From: Streptomyces himalayensis subsp. himalayensis
GTDB lineage: Bacteria > Actinomycetota > Actinomycetes > Streptomycetales > Streptomycetaceae
Direction: 5' to 3'
DNA length: 64,000 nt
Assembly (NCBI RefSeq): GCF_013778455.1
Contig: NZ_JACEHE010000032.1
Location: 1-64,000 of the forward strand
Shown here: positions 23,664 to 32,804 of the stretch, piece after piece
Numbering within the stretch: the stretch's first letter is position 1
Layout of the letters: every line of letters begins with the position of its first letter
Position numbers and translations under genes: made by a program
Notes under the pieces: generated by a model
Seen by the model: the letters and a program-made list of their open reading frames with translations, nothing else
Databases searched by the model: none
What the model was told of the DNA's origin: nothing

Positions 23664-25256
23664 TCACGCCGCGCCCGCCCCGGTGAGCGACCGGACCTCC
23701 GTCTCCGCGTGCCTCGCCGCATCCGGCACTTCGCGTGACGTGACAGTACCGATCCAGCCCGCGAGGAAGCCGAGCGGAATGGACACCAGGCCCGGGTTCT
23801 CCAAGGGGAAGTACTGCAGGTCCACACCCGGGAAGATGGAGTCCGGACTGCCGGAGACGACGGGGGACACCACGACCAGTGCCAGCGCGGGCACCAGCCC
23901 CCCGTAGACGGACCACACCGCCCCGCGCGTGGTGAAGTTCCGCCAGAACAGCGAGTACAGCAGCACGGGCAGATTGGCGGAGGCCGCCACGGCGAAGGCC
24001 AGGCCCACCAGGAAGGCGATATTGAGGTCGCTGGCGAGCAGGCTGAGGGCGATCGCGACCGCGCCGATCCCGACCGCGGCGACGCGCGCCACCGCCACCT
24101 CGCTGCGCTGCCTCGCGCCGGGACGGCGCAGTGACGCGTAGAGGTCATGGGCCACGGAAGCCGACGAGGCAAGCGTTGCACCGGCGACGACGGCGAGGAT
24201 CGTGGCGAAGGCGACCGCGGCGACGACCGCAAAAAGAACCGTTCCGCCCGTGGAGCCCGCGCCGCCGCCGAGATCGAGCGCAAGCAGGGGCACCGCGGTG
24301 TTCCCGGACGCATGGGACGCGCGCACCGCATCGGATCCCACCAGCGCGGCAGCGCCGAGGCCGAGCACGATCGTCATCAGGTAGAAGCTGCCGATGAGGC
24401 CGATGGACCAGATGGCCGAGCGCCGTGCGGCCCGCGCGGTCGGCACGGTATAGAAGCGGGACAGGATGTGCGGCAGCCCGGCCGTCCCGAGCACGAGCGC
24501 AAGCCCGAGACTGATGAAGTCGAACCGCGCGGTCCAGTCGGCGCCGTACTTCAGCCCGGGCGCCAGGTACGCATCGCCGTGGCCGCTGCGCTCGGCCGCG
24601 GTGCGCAGCAGCTGGTCGATGTCGCCGTGGAACCGCGCCAGGACGAGTGCGGTCAGCGTGATCGCGCCGCTCAGCAGCAGGACCGCCTTGACGATCTGGA
24701 TCCAGGTAGTGGCTCGCATCCCTCCCAACGACACATAGACCACCATGAGCGCGCCGACGCCGATCACGGTCCAGGTCCGCGCCGCCCCGTTCGTACCCCC
24801 CAGCAGCAGCGCGACCAGGCTGCCCGCCCCCACCATCTGCGCCACCAGATACAGAACGCACACGGTCACGGAGGAAGTTCCCGCCGCGATACGGACGGGC
24901 TTCTCCCTCATCCGTGCCGCGACGACGTCCGCGAACGTGAACCTCCCGCAGTTGCGGACCAGTTCGGCCACCAGGAAGAGCACCACGAGCCACGCGACGA
25001 GGAAGCCCACCGAGTAGAGCAGGCCGTCGTAGCCGAAGAGCGCGATGAGGCCGGTGACTCCGAGGAACGAGGCCGCCGACATGTAGTCGCCCGCGATGGC
25101 GAAGCCGTTCTCCATGGGGCTGAACAGACGTCCGCCTGCGTAGAACTCGTCAGCCGAGCCCTGCCGACCGCGGCTCACCCAGGTAGTGATCGCCAAGGTG
25201 ACTGCTACGAACGCGCTGAAGAGCAGTAGTGCCAGAGTCTGGTGATCCCCCGTCAC
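23664..25256 (-). CDS. Sodium:solute symporter, acetate/monocarboxylate type
   Basis: 530 residues from the GTG at 25256, which overlaps the DUF485 stop by four bases. The hydrophobic profile suggests about 13 transmembrane helices. SSS-family signatures are seen: DEFYAGGR with GFAIAGDYMSAASFLG near the start (as in ActP/MctC), SLGGMRATTWIQIVKAVLL, and GTAGLPHILSRFYTVP. Together with the DUF485 protein this is the standard ActP-YjcH-like pair for acetate, pyruvate or related monocarboxylates. The facing two-component system may regulate it. The longer upstream frame start is rejected because it would overlap DUF485 by 100 bases. Confidence 0.9.
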   Translation of the reverse strand: MTGDHQTLALLLFSAFVAVTLAITTWVSRGRQGSADEFYAGGRLFSPMENGFAIAGDYMSAASFLGVTGLIALFGYDGLLYSVGFLVAWLVVLFLVAELVRNCGRFTFADVVAARMREKPVRIAAGTSSVTVCVLYLVAQMVGAGSLVALLLGGTNGAARTWTVIGVGALMVVYVSLGGMRATTWIQIVKAVLLLSGAITLTALVLARFHGDIDQLLRTAAERSGHGDAYLAPGLKYGADWTARFDFISLGLALVLGTAGLPHILSRFYTVPTARAARRSAIWSIGLIGSFYLMTIVLGLGAAALVGSDAVRASHASGNTAVPLLALDLGGGAGSTGGTVLFAVVAAVAFATILAVVAGATLASSASVAHDLYASLRRPGARQRSEVAVARVAAVGIGAVAIALSLLASDLNIAFLVGLAFAVAASANLPVLLYSLFWRNFTTRGAVWSVYGGLVPALALVVVSPVVSGSPDSIFPGVDLQYFPLENPGLVSIPLGFLAGWIGTVTSREVPDAARHAETEVRSLTGAGAA

Positions 25257-25735
25257 CGCTCGCTCTCCCTGGTCAGCTCCTCCTGTGTGTTCCACCTGAG
25301 TTCGAGAGCCGCGCGGTCTCTGCGGAGCCGGGCATGCCGGGCGTATGCCCACGTGAGCAGGAATGTGGAGAGAAACTGGCCGAGGCCGGCGAGCATCGCG
25401 ATGTTCACGGCGCCCGCGACAGGCCGCGCCATCAGGTCCGGCGCCGTCGTCGCTGTCACGACGTACGCGAGGTACCAGCTGAAGAAGACGGCGACCCCGG
25501 GGAAAACGAATCTCCGGTAGCGGCTGCGCACCTCCTGAAAGGCCGGGCTGCGCTGCACCTCCAGATAGATCTCGGCGGCGGTACCGGTCCGCCCCGCCGA
25601 CTCCCGGCGCGCGTGCGGTACGGCGGCAGCGGGCGCCGTCGTACCGTCCAACTCGCCCCAGCCGGAGGCGAGCGCGTCGTACCAGGGGTCGTCGGGCCGG
25701 ACCCGCCCCCCGCCGCCACCGTCGTACTTCTCCAC
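25253..25735 (-). CDS. DUF485 family membrane protein (symporter partner)
   Basis: 160 residues. The N-terminal 65 residues are hydrophilic and Gly/Ala-rich. The DUF485 domain spans about 65-150 with two membrane helices (FVFPGVAVFFSWYLAYVV and AVNIAMLAGLGQFLSTFLLT) and the typical SPAFQEVRSRYRRFVFP entry. These proteins are encoded next to acetate-type symporters and are thought to assist them. The ATG at 25735 is used; there is a four-base overlap with the symporter. Confidence 0.9.
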   Translation of the reverse strand: MEKYDGGGGGRVRPDDPWYDALASGWGELDGTTAPAAAVPHARRESAGRTGTAAEIYLEVQRSPAFQEVRSRYRRFVFPGVAVFFSWYLAYVVTATTAPDLMARPVAGAVNIAMLAGLGQFLSTFLLTWAYARHARLRRDRAALELRWNTQEELTRESER

Positions 25736-25945
25736 CGAACTCTCCTTGTCAGCGGACCACTTCGGCCACGCGCCAAGGATGGACAGAACGGGAAGATCTC
25801 GGACTCTTCAATCCTGCCTCTTCACCCCATCAGGTGATTCAACGCTCTGGTGACCGCGCTAGACCGTGCCGATAGACATACCGGGCGGTCTGAGCGCGGC
25901 CCTTGAGGCCTCTATCAGCGAAGCCCGCGAAGAGGCAGGAGCGTC

Positions 25946-28069
25946 CTAGGCGTCGATGCGCGAGCGGTCCAGCGTCGCGGCCGAGCCGGTGATGAACTCC
26001 TTGCGCGGCGCGACCTCGTTGCCCATCAGTAGATCGAAGACCTGCTCCGACGCCTCCAGGTCGGAGATGTTGATGCGGCGCAGGGTCCGGTGGCGCGGGT
26101 CCATCGTGGTCTCCGCCAGCTGGTCGGCGTCCATCTCGCCAAGGCCCTTGTAGCGCTGGATCGAGTCCTTGTAGCGCACGCCCTTGCGCTGGAACTCCAG
26201 CAGGGTCTCGCGCAGTTCCCGGTCCGAGTAGGTGTAGACATACTTGTCCTGGCCCTTCTTGGGCTGGACCAGCTCGATCCGGTGCAGGGGCGGCACAGCG
26301 GCGAAGACACGGCCCGACTCGACCATCGGCCGCATGTACCGCTGGAAGAGAGTCAGCAGCAGACAGCGGATGTGCGCGCCGTCGACATCGGCGTCGACCA
26401 GCAGAATGATCTTCCCGTACCGCGCGGCGTCGATGTCGAAGGTCCGGCCCGAGCCCGCTCCTATGACCTGGATGATCGCGCCGCACTCGGCGTTCTTCAG
26501 CATGTCGGAGACGGACGACTTCTGGACGTTGAGGATCTTGCCGCGGATCGGCAGCAGGGCCTGGAACTCGGAGTTCCGTGCGAGCTTGGCCGTGCCGAGC
26601 GCGGAGTCACCCTCGACGATGAAGAGCTCGCTCCGCTCCACGTCGTCGCTGCGGCAGTCGGCGAGCTTGGCGGGCAGCGAAGAGGACTCCAGTGCCGTCT
26701 TCCGGCGCTGGGCCTCCTTGTGCTGGCGCGCCGCGATACGCGTACGTGCCGCCGCGACCGCCTTCTCCAGGACCGCGCGGGCCTGCGCCTTCGCGTCCCG
26801 CTTGGTCGACGTCAGGAACTCCTTGAGCTCCTTGGCGATGACGTTCGCGACGATGCGGTTGGCGGCCGAGGTGCCAAGGACCTCCTTGGTCTGACCCTCG
26901 AACTGGGGTTCCGCGAGGCGCACGGTCACGACGGCGGTCAGTCCTTCGAGGGCGTCGTCCTTGACGATGTCGTCCTCGGCCACACGCAGCAGCTTCTGGG
27001 ACCGCAGCACCTCGTTCACGGTCTTGGTGACAGAGCGTTCGAAGCCGGTGACGTGGGTGCCGCCCTTCGGGGTGGCGATGATGTTGACGAAGGACTTCAC
27101 CGAGGTCTCGTACCCGGTGCCCCACCGCATCGCGACGTCCACGCCGAGCTCGCGCGTGACCTCGGTGGGCGTCATGTGGCCCCGGTCGTCGAGGACCGGA
27201 ACGGTCTCCTTGAACGTGCCTTGCCCGGAGAGCCGGAGGACGTCGCAGACTGGCCTGTCCGGCGCCAGGAACTCACAGAACTCGCTGATTCCGCCATCGA
27301 AGCGGAAGGACTCCTCGCCCTTGCTGCCGTCCTCGCCCAGGCCGTACTCGTCGCGGACCACGATGGTCAGGCCCGGGACGAGGAACGCGGTCTGCCGGGC
27401 GCGCTGGTGCAGCGTCTCCAGGGAGAGCTTGGCGTCCTTGAGGAAGATCTGCCGGTCGGACCAGTAACGGACGCGCGTGCCGGTCCGGGCCCTCGGGATC
27501 TTCTTGACCTTGCGCAGTCGCGCCGCGGAGTCGAAGGACGCGTTGGGACCTTCGCCCTTGAACGCTCCGGGAACGCCGCGCCGGAAGCTGATGGCGTGCG
27601 TGCTCCCGGCCCGGTCCACCTCCACGTCCAGCCGTGAGGACAGCGCGTTCACCACGGATGCGCCCACACCGTGCAGACCACCCGAGGCGGCGTACGAACC
27701 GCCGCCGAACTTGCCTCCGGCGTGGAGCTTGGTCATCACGACCTCGACGCCGGAAAGGCCCGTCTTGGGTTCCACGTCGACGGGGATGCCCCGGCCGTTG
27801 TCCCGCACCTCCACGGACGCGTCGTCGTGGAGGATGACCTCGATGTGGTCGCAGTAGCCGCCGAGCGCCTCGTCGACGGAGTTGTCGATGATCTCCCAGA
27901 GGCAATGCATGAGGCCACGGCTGTCGGTCGAGCCGATGTACATGCCAGGGCGCTTGCGGACGGCCTCGAGCCCCTCGAGGACGAGCAGGTGCCGCGCGGT
28001 GTAGTTGGAACCGTCCTGGTCTGCTCCGGTCAGCAGCGCTGTGGACGGCACGGACGTCTCGGCGGTCAC
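25946..28069 (-). CDS. parE: DNA topoisomerase IV subunit B
   Basis: ATPase subunit of topoisomerase IV, partner of ParC. It has 707 residues from the GTG at 28069, which has GAGGAG upstream; an in-frame start at 28114 is weaker. GHKL ATPase motifs are EIIDNSVDEALGG, DNGRGIPVD and GGLHGVGASVVNALS. The TOPRIM domain shows ELFIVEGDSALGTAK and LLVDADVDGAHIR. The length and the presence of parC in the window favour ParE over GyrB. parE and parC are about 8 kb apart, each alone. Confidence 0.93.
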   Translation of the reverse strand: MTAETSVPSTALLTGADQDGSNYTARHLLVLEGLEAVRKRPGMYIGSTDSRGLMHCLWEIIDNSVDEALGGYCDHIEVILHDDASVEVRDNGRGIPVDVEPKTGLSGVEVVMTKLHAGGKFGGGSYAASGGLHGVGASVVNALSSRLDVEVDRAGSTHAISFRRGVPGAFKGEGPNASFDSAARLRKVKKIPRARTGTRVRYWSDRQIFLKDAKLSLETLHQRARQTAFLVPGLTIVVRDEYGLGEDGSKGEESFRFDGGISEFCEFLAPDRPVCDVLRLSGQGTFKETVPVLDDRGHMTPTEVTRELGVDVAMRWGTGYETSVKSFVNIIATPKGGTHVTGFERSVTKTVNEVLRSQKLLRVAEDDIVKDDALEGLTAVVTVRLAEPQFEGQTKEVLGTSAANRIVANVIAKELKEFLTSTKRDAKAQARAVLEKAVAAARTRIAARQHKEAQRRKTALESSSLPAKLADCRSDDVERSELFIVEGDSALGTAKLARNSEFQALLPIRGKILNVQKSSVSDMLKNAECGAIIQVIGAGSGRTFDIDAARYGKIILLVDADVDGAHIRCLLLTLFQRYMRPMVESGRVFAAVPPLHRIELVQPKKGQDKYVYTYSDRELRETLLEFQRKGVRYKDSIQRYKGLGEMDADQLAETTMDPRHRTLRRINISDLEASEQVFDLLMGNEVAPRKEFITGSAATLDRSRIDA

Positions 28070-28507
28070 GCGGTTCGCTCCTCGCTGAATTTCTGGTGAG
28101 CCCCTCGTGGACAAGGGGCGGCTTCGGTCGCCGGTCAGAGGGTACCGAGGCCTGATAGAGCCGTTGTAACGCCACCCTAGACCGAGTTCAGGGTAGTCCA
28201 GAGTCGTATGCCTGTTCGATCCTTCGATGGAGTGAAGCGCACATCACGTTCCCTTCGAGGCATGAACCATTTAGCCTCGGGGCACGTCCTCATGAACAAC
28301 CGGCAAGCCAGCCGGGAGGGCGGACCTGAAAGACAGCGCGAAACCGTACGACGCAAAGAGACGCACTACGGCACATTCGCCGCCAACCGGCAGCAGACAG
28401 CCGCCTCGCACAAGATTTTTCGAGGAAAAGCCACGAGCGGGAACGTTTTGGGGCTGGTTGGATGTTGACCCTGGTACGACAGCTCGTCGAGCTAGAGAAG
28501 AGGCGAC
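28070..28507. other. Divergent spacer between parE and the DUF7455 gene
   Basis: 438 bases without a recognisable gene. A TTGACC at 28464 and purine-rich GAGAAGAGG just before the DUF7455 GTG are the only promoter/ribosome-site-like signals I see. No hairpin or repeat was found. Confidence 0.45.
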
Positions 28508-28738
28508 GTGACTACTGTTCTGACCCCCGCGAGCCCACTGACGGCCGCTGATCGCTGCGACCGCTGCGGCGCCCAGGCATACCTGCGCGTCGTCCTGCTC
28601 AGCGGCGGTGAGCTGCTCTTCTGTGCCCACCACGGGCGCAAGTTCGAGCCGGAACTCAAGAAGATCGCCGCTGAGATACAGGACGAGACCGAGCGGCTGA
28701 CGACCGCCCCGGCGTCCGCCACCGAAGAGGAACGCTGA
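28508..28738 (+). CDS. DUF7455 family small zinc-ribbon-like protein
   Basis: 76 residues from a GTG at 28508 with GAGAAGAGG upstream. It has the pattern CDRCG near residue 17 and FCAHHG near 38, suggesting one zinc bound by two Cys, a further Cys and His. The helical C-terminal half is acidic. The family is widespread in actinobacteria and of unknown role. It is expressed away from parE and followed by a bidirectional terminator (28784-28818). Confidence 0.85.
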   Translation: MTTVLTPASPLTAADRCDRCGAQAYLRVVLLSGGELLFCAHHGRKFEPELKKIAAEIQDETERLTTAPASATEEER

Positions 28739-28783
28739 CACCTCGCATCCACGACGAGCCAGTTCCGGCATGAGGCCGGTGAC

Positions 28784-28818
28784 CGGGCGGCTGCCCCTGC
28801 AATCAGGGCAGCCGCCCG
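28784..28818. terminator. Bidirectional hairpin between convergent genes
   Basis: CGGGCGGCTGCCC (28784-28796) pairs perfectly with GGGCAGCCGCCCG (28806-28818) around a nine-base loop. It sits between the stops of the DUF7455 gene and the serine protease gene, so it probably ends both transcripts, although no long T tract follows. Confidence 0.8.
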
Positions 28819-28841
28819 ATCTGGTACGTGGACATACGCGG

Positions 28842-29672
28842 TCAGTGACCCAGTCCCAGCGGCCTGAGCACGGCTGAGATCCGCGTGTAGACCCCTGGGC
28901 TCCCCGCCCATCCGCAGCCGCTCCCCCAGGAGACGAGACCCACGAGCCGCCCCCTGGCGACCAGCGGACCGCCGCTGTCCCCCTGGCAGGCGTCACGGCC
29001 TCCCGCACGCTCCCCCGCGCACAGCATGGATGCGGCGAGATAGGTCCCTTCACTGGTTCCCGGGTACGCCTGCTTGCAGAGCGAGTCCGGCAGCACCCGT
29101 ACCTGCGCGGCGCGCAGGGTGCGTGCGTAGTGGCCGGCGCCTGTGGTGTCGCCCCAGCCGTAGACGGTGGCCCTGGTTTCGGGCGTGTATGCCGAGTCTC
29201 CCTGCCGTGCCATGGGGATCACATTGCGCTGGGGAAGCGGCGTGGCCAGTGTGAGGACTGCCGCATCGCCGGCGTTCGTGACGCTGTTGTGCCCGGGATT
29301 GATCGCCACGCGGCGTACCGGGATCTCCTTGCCGTCCTTGGCGAGGAGATCGTTGCGGCCCACGACGACCTTCAGATCGTCCCTGCGGCTCGGTGGCCCG
29401 CCGAGGACTTCCGCGCTCATACAGTGGGCCGCCGTCAGCACCGTCGACCGCCCGACGACCACTCCCCCGCAGAACTGCCCTCCCCGCGTACCCCCGAATC
29501 GGGCACGGCTGGAGAGCGCCACCACCCACGGGTTGTCGGCCACGTCGACCGGGGTGCCTCCGACGACTATGCGATCAGCCGCGGCGGGGGTCGGCGCAGC
29601 CAGCGGAAGCACAGCCGCCGCGGCCACCATGGCCAGCCCGCCCGTCACTGCCTTGGCAAGGGAACAACGCAT
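28842..29672 (-). CDS. Secreted trypsin-like serine protease (S1)
   Basis: 276 residues. The signal peptide ends near residue 33 (PAAADR), and the mature chain begins IVVGG at 35-39, the usual S1 activation N-terminus. The triad is H83 in LTAAHC, D136 in GDAAVLTL and S233 in GDSGGP. D227 six residues before the serine predicts cleavage after Arg/Lys. Cysteines pair as in bacterial trypsins. The ATG at 29672 follows AAGGAGC. It lies between parE and hrdB with its own terminator. Confidence 0.94.
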   Translation of the reverse strand: MRCSLAKAVTGGLAMVAAAAVLPLAAPTPAAADRIVVGGTPVDVADNPWVVALSSRARFGGTRGGQFCGGVVVGRSTVLTAAHCMSAEVLGGPPSRRDDLKVVVGRNDLLAKDGKEIPVRRVAINPGHNSVTNAGDAAVLTLATPLPQRNVIPMARQGDSAYTPETRATVYGWGDTTGAGHYARTLRAAQVRVLPDSLCKQAYPGTSEGTYLAASMLCAGERAGGRDACQGDSGGPLVARGRLVGLVSWGSGCGWAGSPGVYTRISAVLRPLGLGH

Positions 29673-29769
29673 ACATGCTCCTTACTCTGAGTTGCAACGG
29701 CACACCCAGGGTGATCCAGGACGGCATGGCTCGCACGCGCGCAAAGCTTCCCTCAACAGGGCAACGGAA

Positions 29770-29804
29770 AGGCCCGGGCGCCTCACAGAGAGGCGTCCGG
29801 GCCT
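29770..29804 (-). terminator. Terminator after hrdB
   Basis: AGGCCCGGGCGCCT (29770-29783) pairs with AGGCGTCCGGGCCT (29791-29804) with one mismatch. On the minus strand TTTCCGTTGCC follows the hairpin. It lies 20 bases past the hrdB stop. Confidence 0.87.
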
Positions 29805-29823
29805 GTCGCAGTTGCCGTGGCGA

Positions 29824-31359
29824 CTAGTCGAGGTAGTCGCGCAGCACCTGGGAACGCGAGGGGTGGCGCAGCTTCGACATCGTCTTGGACTCGATCTGAC
29901 GGATGCGCTCACGCGTGACGCCGTAGACCTTGCCGATCTCGTCGAGGGTCTTCGGCTGACCGTCGGTGAGACCGAAACGCATGGAGACGACGCCCGCCTC
30001 ACGCTCGGAGAGCGTGTCGAGGACGGAGTGCAGCTGCTCCTGGAGGAGCGTGAAGCTCACCGCGTCGGCCGGGACGACCGCCTCGGAGTCCTCGATGAGG
30101 TCGCCGAACTCGCTGTCGCCGTCCTCGCCGAGCGGGGTGTGCAGGGAGATGGGCTCGCGGCCGTACTTCTGGACCTCGATGACCTTCTCGGGGGTCATGT
30201 CGAGCTCCTTGGCCAGCTCCTCCGGGGTGGGCTCGCGGCCCAGGTCCTGGAGCATCTGGCGCTGCACGCGCGCGAGCTTGTTGATGACCTCGACCATGTG
30301 CACCGGGATACGGATGGTGCGGGCCTGGTCGGCCATGGCGCGGGTGATCGCCTGACGGATCCACCAGGTGGCGTACGTGGAGAACTTGTAGCCCTTGGTG
30401 TAGTCGAACTTCTCGACCGCGCGGATCAGACCGAGGTTGCCCTCCTGGATGAGGTCCAGGAAGAGCATGCCGCGGCCCGTGTAGCGCTTGGCGAGCGAGA
30501 CGACCAGGCGGAGGTTGGCCTCCAGCAGGTGGTTCTTGGCGCGGCGGCCGTCCTCGGCAATGATCTCCAGCTCACGCTTCAGCTTCGGCGCGAGCTTGTC
30601 GGCGTTGGCCAGCTTGTCCTCGGCGAACAGACCGGCCTCGATGCGCTTGGCGAGCTCCACCTCCTGCTCGGCGTTGAGGAGGGGGACCTTGCCGATCTGC
30701 TTCAGGTAGTCCTTGACGGGGTCGGCGGTGGCGCCGGCCGCGGCGACCTGCTGCGCGGGAGCGTCGTCCTCGTCATCGTCGGACAGGACGAAGCCCTGTG
30801 CGCCGTCCTCGGCGGGCTCCTCGGCGCCGGGCTTGCCCGCGACCGCGGTCTCCTCGACGATCTCGTCGTCCAGGATCTCCTCGTCGTTCTTGGTGGTCTT
30901 CTTGGCCGTCGCCTTCTTCGCGACGGTCTTCTTGGCAACCGCCTTCTTGGCCGTGGCCTTCTTGGCGGCGGCCTTCGTTGCGGTCGCAGCCTCTTCGTCG
31001 GGGGCGTCGACGGCTGGGGCCTCGGGGGCAGCGGCGGTGGCCTTCTTGACCGTGGCCGTCTTGGCCGCCACCGTCTTTGTTGCGGTGCGCTTGGCCGGAC
31101 TCTTCGCTGCGACGCTCTTGCGGGTGCGCTTGGGCTCGGCGGCACTGACCATCAGCGTCACACCCTCTTCCTCGAGGATCTGGTTGAGGCTGCGCAGTAC
31201 GTTCTTCCACTGAGTGGCCGGAATCTGGTCAGCTTCGAAGGCCCGACGCACGTCATCGCCGGCGATCTGCCCATCGGCCTTTCCCCGCTCGATGAGCGCC
31301 ATGACAGAGACGGACTCGGTGATCTCCGGCGGGAGCGTACGGGATGTGCTGGCCGACAC
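29824..31359 (-). CDS. hrdB: Principal RNA polymerase sigma factor HrdB
   Basis: Essential housekeeping sigma factor (sigma-70 group 1). Starting at the GTG at 31359 (GAGAGG 6 bases upstream) it has 511 residues, the length I recall for S. coelicolor HrdB. Region 1.1 is followed by a long Lys/Ala/Thr-rich insert (about 80-165) typical of actinobacterial principal sigmas, then an acidic stretch. Regions 1.2-4.2 begin at DPVKDYLKQIGK, region 2.4 contains YATWWIRQAITRAM, and 4.2 ends RERIRQIESKTMSKLRHP. A TTG at 31365 in the same frame is less likely. Confidence 0.98.
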   Translation of the reverse strand: MSASTSRTLPPEITESVSVMALIERGKADGQIAGDDVRRAFEADQIPATQWKNVLRSLNQILEEEGVTLMVSAAEPKRTRKSVAAKSPAKRTATKTVAAKTATVKKATAAAPEAPAVDAPDEEAATATKAAAKKATAKKAVAKKTVAKKATAKKTTKNDEEILDDEIVEETAVAGKPGAEEPAEDGAQGFVLSDDDEDDAPAQQVAAAGATADPVKDYLKQIGKVPLLNAEQEVELAKRIEAGLFAEDKLANADKLAPKLKRELEIIAEDGRRAKNHLLEANLRLVVSLAKRYTGRGMLFLDLIQEGNLGLIRAVEKFDYTKGYKFSTYATWWIRQAITRAMADQARTIRIPVHMVEVINKLARVQRQMLQDLGREPTPEELAKELDMTPEKVIEVQKYGREPISLHTPLGEDGDSEFGDLIEDSEAVVPADAVSFTLLQEQLHSVLDTLSEREAGVVSMRFGLTDGQPKTLDEIGKVYGVTRERIRQIESKTMSKLRHPSRSQVLRDYLD

Positions 31360-31755
31360 GAACAACCTCTCGGAACGTTGGAAAACGGCTTACGGCCCCG
31401 TCCCGTGTGGACCGGAGCCGACGACCGCCGACTTGGGGATGGGCCGACGGGCGCGGGCGTGGGCCGGGGAGATGAACAGCGCCGTCAACGGCAGCTGTAT
31501 TCCCTCCTCGACTGTCACCTCTTAGGTCATCGCGCTGTTCCCAGGAGCGTTACGCCCAATCTGCGTGGCCCGAGTCACACCACGTAAGCACTCAAAAGCA
31601 CCTAGATACGGTCAGATGTGATCATATCTCGGGTTCAGCACGATCATGTTTGCTGCGCTTGTGCCCACAAACGGGCCCGGCGGCGCCTCCACCCACGCGT
31701 CGCCGGGCCAAGCCCTGGCCGTGCGGCCTCCGGTCCTCTTCCAGTGCTCGCGCCG
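31360..31755. other. hrdB upstream region
   Basis: 396 bases between whiH and hrdB with no gene. On the minus strand a TTGACGG lies about 130 bases before the hrdB start and is a candidate -35 element. A GC-rich hairpin at 31674-31709 (one mismatch) lies just past whiH. A GGGAAT lies near the TTGACGG, but the spacing to a GTT is not that of a standard SigR promoter, so I do not call one. Confidence 0.5.
31674..31709 (-). terminator. Possible terminator after whiH
   Basis: GGCCCGGCGGCG (31674-31685) pairs with CGTCGCCGGGCC (31698-31709) with one mismatch. No clear T tract follows on the minus strand (CCGTTTGTGG). It lies 47 bases past the whiH stop. Confidence 0.5.
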
Positions 31756-32643
31756 TCAGTGCTCGCGAGGGGCCGGCACCACGCGCTCGACCTCTGGATG
31801 GACGATGAGCAGTTGGCGCATGGCCACCTCGGCGGCCGCTCCGTCGCCGGACGGGAGTGCCTCGACGATGCGGGAGTGGAGCGCGAGGGACGCCTCGTTC
31901 GGGCGGTCACAGCCCGTGACCGGGCCTCCGGAGACCTGGAGGGCCGCCGACACGATGCCGGACAGGTGCTCCAGCATGCGGTTGCCGGCGACCTGGATGA
32001 GCAGCGAGTGGAACTCCGCGTCGGCGCGGGAGAACGTGACGGCGTCCCCCTGCCCCATGGCGTGTCCCATGATCTCGACCATGTCGGCCAGGCGCTGCTG
32101 GACGTCCTCGCGTCCGTGCCCGGCGGCGAGGCGGGCGGCGAGCGGCTCGATCGTCCAGCGCAGTTCGCTCAGCTCACGCCGCTGGTCGTCGCGCTGCGGC
32201 CCGAAAGCCCGCCACTCGATGATGTCCGGGTCCAGGAGGTTCCAGTCGCTGACCGGGCGTACGCGCGTACCGACGTTGGGCCGGGCGCTGACGAGGCCCT
32301 TGGCCTCGAGTACGCGCAGCGACTCGCGGACGACGGTGCGGGAGACCTCGAACCGCTGGCCGATCTCCTCGGGAACCAGCGGGCGGTCTGCGCCCAGGTC
32401 GCCGGAGACGATCATCTGACCGAGCTGCTGGACGAGTTGGCCGTGCAGCCCGCGGCCGCGGCTGCCTGCGGCGCGTCGGCCCACGCGGCCCAGGTCCGGG
32501 TCGCCGCCCTCCCAGGCGGGGGCGCCGACGCGGTCGGCGGCGGGGGCCTCGGCGAAGGGGTAGCGGTCTAGTTCGCCCGGGCCGGCGAGGCCGGAGTCGG
32601 CGGGACGGGCGGCGGTCATCATGGTGTGCGCAAGGGTACTCAC
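31756..32643 (-). CDS. whiH: Sporulation regulator WhiH (GntR family, FCD)
   Basis: GntR-type transcription factor. Starting at the GTG at 32643 it has 295 residues, matching the WhiH length I recall. After about 65 variable residues comes the winged helix (HGQLVQQLGQMIVSGDLG, then RFEVSRTVVRESLRVLEAKG). The FCD domain follows with likely ligand residues in DAEFHSLLIQVAGN and LHSRIVEAL. Its location directly upstream of hrdB is the known whiH neighbourhood in Streptomyces. WhiH is required for septation of aerial hyphae into spores and represses its own gene; its ligand is unknown. The symbol rests on synteny plus domain and length. Confidence 0.85.
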   Translation of the reverse strand: MSTLAHTMMTAARPADSGLAGPGELDRYPFAEAPAADRVGAPAWEGGDPDLGRVGRRAAGSRGRGLHGQLVQQLGQMIVSGDLGADRPLVPEEIGQRFEVSRTVVRESLRVLEAKGLVSARPNVGTRVRPVSDWNLLDPDIIEWRAFGPQRDDQRRELSELRWTIEPLAARLAAGHGREDVQQRLADMVEIMGHAMGQGDAVTFSRADAEFHSLLIQVAGNRMLEHLSGIVSAALQVSGGPVTGCDRPNEASLALHSRIVEALPSGDGAAAEVAMRQLLIVHPEVERVVPAPREH

Positions 32644-32804
32644 GGATCTTTTGTCGGCGCGGTTCCCAACTCCCTTGAGGTCTTTGGTGAAAAGCACACG
32701 AAAGGGTGATCGCTTACCCTGCCCTAATTGACGCCTTATCGGACAGAAACGAGCGTTCTACGGGAAGTTGCGGGCAGCACAGAAACGGATCGAGCCGAGG
32801 CCGG

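Noticed and set aside
25813..25939. 11-base inverted repeat CCTGCCTCTTC / GAAGAGGCAGG, 105 bases apart
   Set aside because: No terminator-like loop or T tract and no associated gene; could be chance in a GC-rich spacer.
29167..31587. 806-codon open frame antisense to hrdB and the S1 protease
   Set aside because: High-GC shadow of hrdB: its sequence is Leu/Gly/Asp-rich without recognisable domains.
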